Positions 1-5,889 of a stretch of DNA of 7,164 nucleotides are shown here, piece by piece. Source of the stretch: an uncultured Prevotella sp. (GTDB lineage: Bacteria > Bacteroidota > Bacteroidia > Bacteroidales > Bacteroidaceae); assembly GCA_937889855.1 (NCBI GenBank), contig CALBYK010000212.1, positions 1 to 7,164 of the forward strand. The letters are read 5' to 3'. The notes under the pieces were generated by a model. It searched no databases, was not told the origin of the DNA, and was given only the letters and a program-made list of their open reading frames with translations. The stretch's first letter is position 1, and every line of letters begins with the position of its first letter. A program made the position numbers and the translations under genes.

Positions 1-30
1 GGGGTGTGATCATTCATGGCAGGCTCCATG

Positions 31-58
31 TGCCTGGCCCCGTTAGGGGCTGAGAGAG
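31..58 (+). repeat. Conserved box repeat, copy 1 (GCCCC-GTTA-GGGGC hairpin plus CTGAGA)
   Basis: The copy begins TGCCTGGCCCC, forms a 5-bp GCCCC/GGGGC stem (37-41/46-50) closed by a GTTA loop, and is followed by CTGAGAGAG. The first 25 bases are identical to the copy at 7008. Related copies lie at 6798 and 7106. Each copy is followed by a hairpin, here the one at 60-76. Confidence 0.85.
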
Positions 59-59
59 A

Positions 60-76
60 TAGCCGCGCAGCGGCTA
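60..76 (+). repeat. Hairpin with GCA triloop
   Basis: TAGCCGC (60-66) pairs perfectly with GCGGCTA (70-76) around a GCA loop. The tip is C-GCA-G inside GCGCAGC, a member of the GC-GNA-GC class of very stable DNA mini-hairpins. It lies directly after box copy 1. Confidence 0.8.
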
Positions 77-82
77 CCAAAA

Positions 83-97
83 GGGTGGGTGGGTGGG
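83..97 (+). other. Canonical G-quadruplex motif (GGGT)3GGG
   Basis: Four GGG tracts are separated by single T loops, the textbook sequence for a very stable parallel G-quadruplex, on the plus strand. A shorter relative, GGGGTGGGTGGG, sits at 6945-6956, also just before a GAGCG...GCGAGCG element, so the arrangement is repeated in the region. Confidence 0.8.
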
Positions 98-136
98 CAT
101 CATAAGCGCGAGCGCAGCGAGCGCGAACAAAAACAC

Positions 137-203
137 TTGACAAATGAGGTTAGTTTTGCGTAACTTTTGATAAAGTTTTGACAAATACACAAAAGATTGT
201 TAC
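137..203. repeat. AT-rich direct and inverted repeats
   Basis: TTGACAAAT occurs at 137-145 and 178-186 (41 bases apart). CTTTTG (164-169) and CAAAAG (190-195) are inverted, flanked by GTAAC (160-164) and GTTAC (199-203). The stretch sits between the GC-rich structured block and the 3' end of rep. It could be an initiator-binding or melting site, but nothing here identifies a nick site. Confidence 0.4.
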
Positions 204-240
204 ACAAGTACTTAGAAGCGGTTGATGAAGTTAGATTTTC

Positions 241-290
241 GGTTTTTGGAAAAGTAACTGCGGCTCTACTGAGCCGCAGTTTCCAAAACC
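241..290 (-). terminator. Hairpin closing the rep operon, probable terminator
   Basis: AACTGCGGCTC (256-266) pairs perfectly with GAGCCGCAGTT (271-281) around a 4-nt loop. Outer arms GGTTTT and TTCCAAAACC add a second paired tier. Read on the minus strand it lies 17 bases after the rep stop and is followed by ACTTTTCC, so the T tract is weak. It is the only terminator-like structure before the non-coding region. Confidence 0.55.
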
Positions 291-306
291 ATCATAAATA
301 TTTACA

Positions 307-1740
307 TCAAAAGTTTTCACAATCTCTTGTATAATCTTGCAATTGATCTTGCATATCCATACACGCCTGTCTAAGAAGTTCGCATTTATCCAAAAGCTCT
401 TGACCCTGTAAATGCATATTTTCAAAGTCAACTTGAATATTTTTGCAACAATCTAAGATGAGTGCGTTGTGTGCTCTCTCCAACTCATGGAGCCTGTAAC
501 GATAGCCGAAGTATTGTAACAACTGCTCTAATCCTCGCAAAAAACTCTGATCATACCCTCCCCTCTCGTTTGCATCCTCAATTATAGTGCGGAGTTTGTT
601 TGAAATGATCCTGTCCATGCGCGTAGGCTCGCTCTGTGTTGTCAATCGTACAGGCTTGTACACCTCTGTCCCATCCCATCTTATTGGCCAATAATCCGGG
701 CACCTATCCTTACGCTGAGGAGTGCCATTGCGTGTCTTGGAAGGCACTTTGAACCAAAAATATTTTTTGGCCAAAGACAAAAACAACAGTAGACACCTGT
801 CCCGACTGCCTAAAGTGTGCATATCTATAGGATACATGACCTGTGAGCCATCCTTACGTATGTCTTTTACATCTCCTCGTACAAAACCTTTGATGGTTGA
901 CTTGATAGAAAACTCCAACCTCCATATATGGCGCACCTTATCCAACATATCCCTCAGTTGTGCTTGGTATGCGTTGAGTTGTGCTCTCATACTCTCTCTC
1001 TCCGCCCCTTTGCAGTTGGCCATTTTACGTCTGAGGTTGTTGATGTAGTATCTCGTATCTCTGATGTCAAGCTGCATTTTATTGTCGTGGTCTGTTATCA
1101 ATCCAGCCGAAAGCCATTGGTCTCTGATATAGAATTTATCCTTGACTTCGGACAACTCCATTGTCTTGTCGTACATCTTAACGCTGATGGCTGACGTTGG
1201 GCATCCCCATGACCAGCTGTTGTACTGACGCCCAAACTGCCTATCTATGCCATGACCGCTTATATCTGACCCGACAACTTCGACACCTCTCGGCGTGATG
1301 GTTGACAAGTGTAGTTTGAAATACTTCTCCCTTGCATAATCCTGGAGGAAGTCACCAGGCATGGAGCCATCATCCAATTTGTAGAAGTCCAAGCACAAGT
1401 CAACCCGACTAAACGACTGAAAAGAAAATCCATGGGCATCAAGAAAAGAGCGCAAATACTTTATAGGATCCTGCAAATAACACGCTCGGTTAGTCAATCG
1501 TATATGGCATGATTCGGGCTCAAATACTCCTCCATCCTTTTTTAGAGAGTAGGGGTTACGCCTAACCTCCACCATGGCAAACTCATTATCCATGATGGAG
1601 AACATCTCCCGATATTGTGGTGTCCCATAATCACGGACTTTAACAGACAAGCCGAGGTTGCGGAAGTACTCCGCGTCCCTCGGCTTGGCAAAAGGCTCGA
1701 GGCAGTAAACCTCGAGCCAATCGAAATTGAGACATCTCAT
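307..1740 (-). CDS. rep: Replication initiation protein, Rep_trans / replication initiation factor family
   Basis: This 477-residue protein should nick one strand at the element's origin and start rolling-circle replication. Seen in the sequence: SRVDLCLDF (residues 111-119), fitting the family's acidic metal-binding motif; RQYNSWSWG (171-179), whose Y173 is a candidate nucleophile; KMYDKTMEL (188-196), the YdKt signature; WRLEF (273-277); and RKDRCPD (343-349). A charged helical insertion lies at about 230-270 and a coiled-coil-like tail at 419-470. I chose the ATG at 1740 because it overlaps the upstream stop as ATGA (translational coupling) and opens with RCLNFDWLEVYC, as I recall for Bacteroidales relatives; an in-frame start at 1803 would add 21 unlike residues. 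Rep_trans proteins lack a canonical HUH pair, so its absence is expected. The family also includes MobT/NicK relaxases, so a mobilisation role cannot be excluded. Confidence 0.85.
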   Translation of the reverse strand: MRCLNFDWLEVYCLEPFAKPRDAEYFRNLGLSVKVRDYGTPQYREMFSIMDNEFAMVEVRRNPYSLKKDGGVFEPESCHIRLTNRACYLQDPIKYLRSFLDAHGFSFQSFSRVDLCLDFYKLDDGSMPGDFLQDYAREKYFKLHLSTITPRGVEVVGSDISGHGIDRQFGRQYNSWSWGCPTSAISVKMYDKTMELSEVKDKFYIRDQWLSAGLITDHDNKMQLDIRDTRYYINNLRRKMANCKGAERESMRAQLNAYQAQLRDMLDKVRHIWRLEFSIKSTIKGFVRGDVKDIRKDGSQVMYPIDMHTLGSRDRCLLLFLSLAKKYFWFKVPSKTRNGTPQRKDRCPDYWPIRWDGTEVYKPVRLTTQSEPTRMDRIISNKLRTIIEDANERGGYDQSFLRGLEQLLQYFGYRYRLHELERAHNALILDCCKNIQVDFENMHLQGQELLDKCELLRQACMDMQDQLQDYTRDCENF

Positions 1741-2090
1741 ACGCAAACATCGAAAATAAGCATATATGTGGTTTTGCTGCCGTCCTCTACCTTGACAATC
1801 CATCCCTCATCATTGGCGAATGCAGCCACCATCTTGTCATAGCCATCGTCCACAACCCCTTCCGCTGGTTCAAACTCTGCGAGTAGGTTGTCTTTCAAAA
1901 TCTTTTTTATGGCTGGCAAGTTACCCATGTTGCAAATGAGGATAACATCGGCCACTCTAAAAGTGTCCATCACCTCCTCCGATATGGTGCCGCCACTATA
2001 CATCACCTGTGTGCCATCGTCATAGACAAAACCTGTGTAGTCGTTGTACGACACCATGCACTCCATTTCATCAAATGCTATTTTTTCCAT
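1737..2090 (-). CDS. Hypothetical protein between ssb and rep
   Basis: I do not recognise this acidic protein of about 117 residues. It is predicted mixed alpha/beta, with no membrane segment, no cysteine pairs and no known motif. It begins MEKIAFDEMECMV and ends with a hydrophobic strand, MLIFDVCV. The ATG at 2090 is chosen as the conventional start. An in-frame TTG at 2105 would add five residues and overlap the ssb stop as TTGA, like the ATGA couplings elsewhere, so it is a real alternative. Its stop overlaps the rep start by four bases, so it is probably cotranslated with Rep and may act in replication or its control. That role is inferred from position only. Confidence 0.7.
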   Translation of the reverse strand: MEKIAFDEMECMVSYNDYTGFVYDDGTQVMYSGGTISEEVMDTFRVADVILICNMGNLPAIKKILKDNLLAEFEPAEGVVDDGYDKMVAAFANDEGWIVKVEDGSKTTYMLIFDVCV

Positions 2091-2101
2091 GGCTTCAAAT
2101 T

Positions 2102-2500
2102 TCAAAATGGCAAGTCATCTTTTTTCTCGGGCTCCTTGGTTGCAGGGGCCTGCACTCCCTTCATCTCCATGTCGGTGCGAGGGCTGCCGCAAAGCTCCAA
2201 CTCCTTCACATAGACATTGACCCCTGCATGGCGTTGGCCATCACGGCTGGAGACAAAGATTTTAAGCTCCATGTTTCCACGGACAAATACTCTCTGACCT
2301 TTTTTGAGGTAGGGCAACAAGTTGGTGTTATCCCCGTCCATGGAGCATGATGCCCATGTGGTTGATGATACCATCTCGCCCGTCTGCTTATCCGCAAACT
2401 TGCGCGTCTCTGCGACACGAAACGATACATACTTTTTTCCGTTGGCTTCACGGAGCTCGGCATCAGCCCCGAGGTTGCCGATAATTTCTAACTTCAACAT
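2102..2500 (-). CDS. ssb: Single-stranded DNA-binding protein
   Basis: The 132-residue product coats ssDNA made during rolling-circle replication. Residues 1-104 fit the OB fold: MLKLEIIGNLGADAELRE, then KKYVSFRVAETRKF, STTWASC with W49, and PYLKKGQRVFVRGNMELK. A short linker (105-127) leads to the acidic tip DDLPF, matching the DDDIPF-type tail by which bacterial SSBs recruit host repair and replication proteins. Length is shorter than chromosomal SSBs and typical of phage and plasmid ones. It lies between an unknown gene and the unknown gene just before rep. The ATG at 2500 is the only sensible start, with an A-rich, Shine-Dalgarno-poor leader as usual in Bacteroidota. A dedicated SSB suggests a substantial ssDNA stage. 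Confidence 0.93.
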   Translation of the reverse strand: MLKLEIIGNLGADAELREANGKKYVSFRVAETRKFADKQTGEMVSSTTWASCSMDGDNTNLLPYLKKGQRVFVRGNMELKIFVSSRDGQRHAGVNVYVKELELCGSPRTDMEMKGVQAPATKEPEKKDDLPF

Positions 2501-2536
2501 AGCTATATTTTTTGAGATGTGTGCTTAGGTTTTTTA

Positions 2537-2566
2537 CGTAACCGAGTGCTGGGAGACCCGGTTACG
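2537..2566. repeat. Intergenic hairpin upstream of ssb
   Basis: CGTAACCG (2537-2544) pairs perfectly with CGGTTACG (2559-2566) around a 14-nt loop, in the 82-base gap between the unknown gene at 2583 and ssb. Neither strand has a T tract after it, so it is not an obvious terminator. It may be an mRNA processing or stability element or a regulator site. Confidence 0.5.
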
Positions 2567-2582
2567 CGGATAATATCAGGGA

Positions 2583-2975
2583 CTATTTATCAATTGCTAT
2601 GATGCAGCGAACCTGCATCCGGTGCGTCTTGTTGACTAAGCGTAAAAACACGAAATATCTCACGAGTGTGCGGACAATGGTCTCCACGGCATCGTACAGG
2701 TGGACGATATGAGCCTGCACGGCTCTCACATTACCGGAACAAAGCGTGTGGGCGAGTTTATACAAATCGTCCTGCTGCTCATCAGACAGGGTGAGCAAAC
2801 GAGAGCCCAACAACCTGATCAGGGCACGATGTGCGATAAAACCCAACCCTTCTTGGGTGCGCATGCGCAGAGGGTAAAATTCTCCTTCGAGGTCAACTAC
2901 GATTTGACCATTACAATAGCAAGCCGATAACTCACGGCATGTGCTTTCGACAAAAAATCTAACCGAATTGTTCAT
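2583..2975 (-). CDS. Hypothetical protein, first gene of the replication operon
   Basis: I do not recognise this basic 130-residue protein. It starts MNNSVRFFVESTCRELSACY. Residues 25-50 look beta-rich (IVVDLEGEFYPLRMRTQEG). From residue 50 on it looks mainly helical, with a hydrophobic stretch near TLVRYFVFLRLV, and it is relatively cysteine-rich. The ATG at 2975 is chosen: in-frame sequence runs up to 3041, but that would translate through the GC-rich hairpin at 3009-3032, and an A-rich leader precedes 2975. It is the first gene after the promoter at 3104-3135 and upstream of ssb and rep, so a replication or regulatory role fits, as inference only. Confidence 0.72.
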   Translation of the reverse strand: MNNSVRFFVESTCRELSACYCNGQIVVDLEGEFYPLRMRTQEGLGFIAHRALIRLLGSRLLTLSDEQQDDLYKLAHTLCSGNVRAVQAHIVHLYDAVETIVRTLVRYFVFLRLVNKTHRMQVRCIIAIDK

Positions 2976-3008
2976 GATGCATATTTTTGTGATTACTTTT
3001 TTAAAGAG

Positions 3009-3032
3009 AGGGGGCGGCTTTACCTGCCCCCT
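3009..3032 (-). repeat. Leader hairpin AGGGGGC/GCCCCCT
   Basis: AGGGGGC (3009-3015) pairs with GCCCCCT (3026-3032), with two further G-C pairs inside. On the transcribed minus strand it is followed by CTCTTT and then A-rich sequence to the start codon at 2975. The T tract is too short for a confident terminator. It could act as an attenuator or mRNA-stability element for the replication operon. Confidence 0.45.
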
Positions 3033-3103
3033 GTCTCCCATATACTCGGTGTCATACGTTCGGAGGTCGCTCCTCAGCGTTGCCCCTTATCCTTTGACGC
3101 CAG

Positions 3104-3135
3104 CAAAAATAGAGGTAATCTTTTGAGCCACCAAA
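3104..3135 (-). promoter_or_regulatory. Bacteroidales-type promoter for the replication operon
   Basis: On the minus strand TTTG (plus coordinates 3132-3135) and TATTTTTG (3104-3111) are separated by exactly 20 bases, matching the Bacteroidales primary-sigma consensus TTTG-N19-21-TAnnTTTG. It lies just downstream of the terminator at 3197-3228 and ahead of the unknown gene, ssb and rep. Confidence 0.7.
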
Positions 3136-3196
3136 TATTGGCCAATTATTTAACAGACATTTCATATCTCCGAAATAAAAAGAAGTCACATTTCAC

Positions 3197-3228
3197 AAAA
3201 AAGGCCGAAACTCTCACGAGCTCCGACC
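3197..3228 (-). terminator. Intrinsic terminator after the M15 peptidase gene
   Basis: Read on the minus strand, GGTCGGAGCTC pairs with GAGTTTCGGCC (11 bp, three G-T wobbles) around a GTGA (GNRA) tetraloop, followed directly by TTTTTT. It starts 35 bases past the peptidase stop and ends the structural/lysis transcript. Confidence 0.85.
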
Positions 3229-3263
3229 ATAGTAATCACAAAATTTGCACATATTTACATCTA

Positions 3264-3689
3264 TCAGCCAATTGAAACCTTGTGTCGGGGGGTGTAACTC
3301 CATTGCACGTGGAGCCATGGGCTTTTGCTGTCGGGCTTTTCGAGCAGGACGAGGTCACACAACGGCTGCACCGCTATGAGCTTTGCGGCCTTGCGCATAT
3401 CGTCCATATTGTCAAATACTATATCGCAAGCTCTACCATCCAAATGGTAGCTATTGCTGACACCTCCGACCACGATATTAAGCCGCTCGCACCTGTAGCC
3501 CGAAGTGATGCGAAATGGTATGCCCATCTGCATCCTCGGTTTGAGCAAAACACTATTGGCCAATATTGACAAGTTGGCTAATACATACTCAGATGGCGTG
3601 TTGTCTATCCCCAGGCGTTCAGCCGTCGACGATCTGGTAAACTCGGCAACGGAAAAATACCTGTTCAAGTATCGTCTATCTTCTTTCAT
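3264..3689 (-). CDS. M15 family zinc peptidase (D-Ala-D-Ala carboxypeptidase/endolysin-like)
   Basis: This 141-residue protein fits the Peptidase_M15_3 family, which cleaves peptidoglycan stem peptides. The zinc site is visible: SYHLDGRACD gives H82 and D89, and SPWLHV gives the third ligand H127, with E117 as candidate catalytic glutamate. The N-terminus (YFSVAEFTRSSTAERLGIDN) is the usual start of these proteins. FRITSGYRCERLN (59-71) precedes the zinc motif. There is no signal peptide, so release would need a holin, and a two-TM holin-like protein is encoded just upstream. The ATG at 3689 is four bases past the stop of the small peptide gene. M15 peptidases occur both in ssDNA and tailed phages of Bacteroidota and in integrative elements. 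Here context favours host lysis. Confidence 0.88.
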   Translation of the reverse strand: MKEDRRYLNRYFSVAEFTRSSTAERLGIDNTPSEYVLANLSILANSVLLKPRMQMGIPFRITSGYRCERLNIVVGGVSNSYHLDGRACDIVFDNMDDMRKAAKLIAVQPLCDLVLLEKPDSKSPWLHVQWSYTPRHKVSIG

Positions 3690-3693
3690 ATTT

Positions 3694-3771
3694 CTATTTT
3701 TTGCAGATTTTACAAAACATCTCGTGGAGCACGTGTAGCGCTACCAACAAATATTTAACGATTGATTTCAT
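3694..3771 (-). CDS. Small 25-residue membrane-leaning peptide
   Basis: This short frame begins MKSIVKYLLVALHVL and ends CKICKK. It has a basic start, a hydrophobic or amphipathic core at residues 4-19, and a basic Cys-containing tail. Its ATG overlaps the TGA of the two-TM gene as ATGA, and its TAG lies four bases before the ATG of the peptidase, so it fills the gap exactly. That fit is the evidence that it is translated; length alone would not support it. It could be a lysis accessory peptide or only a coupling ORF that carries ribosomes to the peptidase start. I do not recognise the sequence as a named family. Confidence 0.55.
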   Translation of the reverse strand: MKSIVKYLLVALHVLHEMFCKICKK

Positions 3772-3986
3772 GTTTTATTGTTTTTGTTTAGACTATCGAA
3801 GCGATATTTAATATAAGAGAACACGCCAAAGCTGGATGCAGCGTACATCAGACATTGTCCAAAATACCACAGTACACTATCATTGATGATGTGGTCAACG
3901 GACATGAAGAAGGCGAAGAAGCTCATCAAGATGCCCGAAGCAAGAGTGACCATGGCTGACAGGAGCATTGCACTATCCTTTGTCAT
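3768..3986 (-). CDS. Two-TM holin-like membrane protein
   Basis: The 72-residue product has two hydrophobic segments, about residues 8-30 (LLSAMVTLASGILMSFFAFF) and 38-59 (VLWYFGQCLMYAASSFGVFS), joined by a short acidic turn (DHIIND), and a basic polar tail (KYRFDSLNKNNK). This matches small class II-type holins in size and topology. Similar proteins with a VLWYFGQ-like second helix recur beside M15 peptidases in Bacteroidales elements, as far as I recall. Its ATG overlaps the stop of gene B as ATGA, and its own stop overlaps the 25-residue peptide start the same way, so the genes are tightly coupled. Inferred role: inner-membrane permeabilisation giving the peptidase access to the wall. Membrane anchoring of a structural assembly is an alternative. 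Confidence 0.7.
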   Translation of the reverse strand: MTKDSAMLLSAMVTLASGILMSFFAFFMSVDHIINDSVLWYFGQCLMYAASSFGVFSYIKYRFDSLNKNNKT

Positions 3987-4771
3987 GTCAAGTACGCAGA
4001 TTTTGAGACAAGACCATCAGCTATCATCACCAACCCAACAGCAACAGGCTTTTTTGCCGATGACGGAAAATTAAAAAAAAGATATGGAGAGCTTTTATCA
4101 GTCGTAGTGTTAATCTGCAAATGCGCCCTTGATCCATCGCCAAATGGGGCAAGATAAATAAAATCCTCGGCCGAACCGATGAACAACTGAGGGTATTTGA
4201 GCAAAGCATCCTCCTGGGGCCCATCAAAGATAAACGGCACAACGGACCGATGCCTGTAGACATTATCATCTCCATTTATTTTATAAAAGACATCCAAAAT
4301 CAAGACAGCCCAATCCTTAACCCTATTAGCTGCAAAAAACCAAGACAATTGCCATCGTTTGATGGTATCTGGCGAGCCCCATAAACCAATGGGAGGACCT
4401 GGAGTCTGCTGTTCGGGAAAAATGCCCATCCGAATTGACCATACAGGGTTAGTAACGACATTCGTTGCAACAATACGCTCGCCCAACCCCCATGCCATCG
4501 GCCACCGAGCAACAGGTATAGAGTTAGCTGAGACAAAGTCAACCTTCACGTTCTGTGCTAACCTAAAGTAGTCGGAGCGAGAGATGAATTTTTTGACAAA
4601 TGGGTAAAAGCGAGCGGCATCTGCAAAATGCTCCGCTTGCTTCCGCGTGGCATCAGAGATAGGATGAGATACTGCCCTGTCCTTCGTGACCTGCTTGCCG
4701 TTATAAATAGCATATGTATGGCTTGCCGTGGAGCCCGAGCGCAGCCCGAAAAATGATTTAGATTTTGCCAT
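3983..4771 (-). CDS. Gene B: DUF6266-like protein, diverged paralogue of gene A
   Basis: This 262-residue protein opens MAKSKSFFGLRSGSTASHTY, nearly identical to gene A through about residue 31, then diverges sharply. The motif FDG-x4-ALLK (182-192) is shared with A (218-228), and both have a late VAV/IAV...DG...S pattern, so paralogy probably spans most of the length. It has no cysteine, no TM segment and many tryptophans, and looks beta-rich. Residues 10-30 resemble the G..G......Y..NGKQV..R opening I associate with DUF6266 proteins of Bacteroidota. It follows a strong terminator after gene A, so it should be expressed at lower level, as a minor structural protein would be. It is more AT-rich than A by eye. 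Function is unproven. Confidence 0.78.
   Translation of the reverse strand: MAKSKSFFGLRSGSTASHTYAIYNGKQVTKDRAVSHPISDATRKQAEHFADAARFYPFVKKFISRSDYFRLAQNVKVDFVSANSIPVARWPMAWGLGERIVATNVVTNPVWSIRMGIFPEQQTPGPPIGLWGSPDTIKRWQLSWFFAANRVKDWAVLILDVFYKINGDDNVYRHRSVVPFIFDGPQEDALLKYPQLFIGSAEDFIYLAPFGDGSRAHLQINTTTDKSSPYLFFNFPSSAKKPVAVGLVMIADGLVSKSAYLT
4680..4771 (-). repeat. 5' coding repeat shared by genes A and B (copy in B)
   Basis: Aligned base for base with 5781-5872, I count 83 of 92 identical positions without gaps, covering codons 1-31. Similarity stops abruptly at 4680. This is far more conserved than the rest of the two genes. Confidence 0.85.
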
Positions 4772-4786
4772 AATGCGATAAATTAT

Positions 4787-4811
4787 AAAAAAAGGGCGGC
4801 AACAGCCGCCC
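4787..4811 (-). terminator. Intrinsic terminator between genes A and B
   Basis: On the minus strand GGGCGGC (4805-4811) pairs perfectly with GCCGCCC (4794-4800) around TGTT and is followed directly by seven T (4787-4793). It starts 17 bases past the gene A stop and ends 15 bases before the gene B start. No promoter is visible between it and gene B, so B and the lysis genes probably depend on read-through. Confidence 0.9.
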
Positions 4812-4828
4812 CCGTGAGAAATCAGTAG

Positions 4829-5872
4829 TTAGAAAGGAGACATGGTGACGTTGTTGCCCAAATTGAGATATTTGGTCGAATCCGCTGCCGTTGTCTTCTT
4901 GATGTATGTGTCCTTGGCGGCATCGTAAGAAGTGAAATCTGCAAGGTTCTTGATGGCAAACTGCGCGTTTGATCGCTGCCAAGTCTTGCCATCATCATTC
5001 AGACGGCTAAGGATAACGGCAATGGCGTAGATGCCAGTGGTATCGGTGCCACCTTCCTCTGCATCCTCCACAAAAGCTACAGGCACCTCGCCCTCCTCTT
5101 CGGTCCATAAAGTGACGCCCATCATATTCTCGGAGCCTTTCAACTTCGGCATCAAACGTCCGCCCTTGACCTCGAAATCGTTTGCATCCTTCAGCAAAGC
5201 CGTGTCCGAGCTGCCGTCAAACTCCAGCTTCAAACGCCATACACCATATGTCACGTATGATTGCAGATGAGACGCGACACCTGTGTCCGGGTCAATATCC
5301 CACTGATAGTTGGAGCCAGTGGTGTAGCCAAAGACAAACGAGATCTGGTCACCGACATTCAGCCCGTTGGCGTCCATAAAGTACTGCAAATTCTTACGCG
5401 TCAAGTCGGCCGTGCTATCTGGCGTGGTCTCCCCTCCCTGAATATTGACGCTCGCAGCCTTCAACGAGCACGATGCGGCAGAGTTCTCCATCGTGTCCGT
5501 TGCAAACTTCGCGTTAATCGCAGGCAAGGTACCACGAGAGATGCGGAATGCAGCAACGCCAGTGTCACCCATACCCTTTGGCACGTACTGGGTGGCATAC
5601 AGACTTCCGGTCAAGTTCAGCCGTCTAAACTCGTTGACAGACTTCGTTCCATAGCTGACGCCTTGGAAGGAGTGGTTGATGAGTGGCTCCAGGATGCGAG
5701 CGGCAGACGCCACCTGCACCAGCTTCAAACGCTGCTCCATCTGGCCATTAGACTGAGGGTTCGCAACCTTCGTCACGCGCTCCTTCGTGACCTGCTTGCC
5801 GTTGTAGACAGCATAGGTGTGGGTGGCCGTGGAGCCCGAGCGCAGCCCGAAAAATGATTTTGATATTGCCAT
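4829..5872 (-). CDS. Gene A: DUF6266-like protein, candidate major structural (capsid) protein
   Basis: The 347-residue product starts MAISKSFFGLRSGSTATHTY, followed by NGKQVTK and a conserved-looking NPQSNGQMEQRLK (38-50), then a helical stretch and SFQGVSYGTKSVNEF (68-82); the rest looks beta-rich with acidic loops. The opening resembles DUF6266 proteins of Bacteroidota, whose function is unknown to me. It has one cysteine and no signal or TM segment. Evidence for high expression: its own promoter (5961-5992), a strong terminator directly after it, and a more GC-rich composition than gene B. The ATG at 5872 is chosen because gene B starts identically; an upstream frame to 5908 would translate the leader hairpin. 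A capsid role is inferred from dosage, position beside lysis genes and the lack of any other candidate. An adhesin or surface protein is possible. Confidence 0.8.
   Translation of the reverse strand: MAISKSFFGLRSGSTATHTYAVYNGKQVTKERVTKVANPQSNGQMEQRLKLVQVASAARILEPLINHSFQGVSYGTKSVNEFRRLNLTGSLYATQYVPKGMGDTGVAAFRISRGTLPAINAKFATDTMENSAASCSLKAASVNIQGGETTPDSTADLTRKNLQYFMDANGLNVGDQISFVFGYTTGSNYQWDIDPDTGVASHLQSYVTYGVWRLKLEFDGSSDTALLKDANDFEVKGGRLMPKLKGSENMMGVTLWTEEEGEVPVAFVEDAEEGGTDTTGIYAIAVILSRLNDDGKTWQRSNAQFAIKNLADFTSYDAAKDTYIKKTTAADSTKYLNLGNNVTMSPF
5781..5872 (-). repeat. 5' coding repeat shared by genes A and B (copy in A)
   Basis: Partner of 4680-4771, with 83 of 92 positions identical and no gap. 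It encodes the shared start through VTK[ED]R. The sharp edge points to recent gene conversion or strong constraint on this leader-like segment. Confidence 0.85.
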
Positions 5873-5889
5873 AATTTTTGTTGTATTGT

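Larger units (their letters stand above)
1..240. other. Non-coding region downstream of rep: hairpins, G4 motif, AT-rich stretch
   Basis: I see no credible gene here. Bases 1-125 are GC-rich and hold one conserved box (31-58), a GCA-triloop hairpin (60-76), a G-quadruplex motif (83-97) and a GCGAGC-rich element (106-125). Bases 126-240 switch abruptly to AT-rich sequence with two copies of TTGACAAAT and a CTTTTG/CAAAAG inverted repeat. If the contig is circular this continues the structured region at 5909-7164. Confidence 0.7.
2976..3263 (-). other. Intercassette region with terminator, promoter and leader
   Basis: This gap of nearly 290 bases holds no gene that I can support. Read in the minus direction it contains the terminator of the lysis cassette, the promoter of the replication cassette, and a leader of roughly 120 bases with a short GGAG/CTCC hairpin and the hairpin at 3009-3032. 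It splits the genome into two transcription units. Confidence 0.7.

Noticed and set aside
755..762. TATTTTTG on the minus strand within rep as a promoter -7 element
   Set aside because: The nearest TTTG is only 15 bases upstream instead of about 20, and it lies inside the rep coding sequence.
307..1740. Canonical HUH relaxase or CRESS Rep with helicase
   Set aside because: No HUH pair and no Walker A motif; the YdKt, WRLEF and SRVD motifs fit Rep_trans instead.
2537..2566. Terminator between the unknown gene and ssb
   Set aside because: The stem is good, but neither strand has a T tract after it and both genes seem to share one operon.
5261..5857. 198-residue open frame on the plus strand
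   Set aside because: It is wholly antisense to gene A, Arg/Val/Leu-rich and without family features; a shadow of the GC-rich coding sequence.
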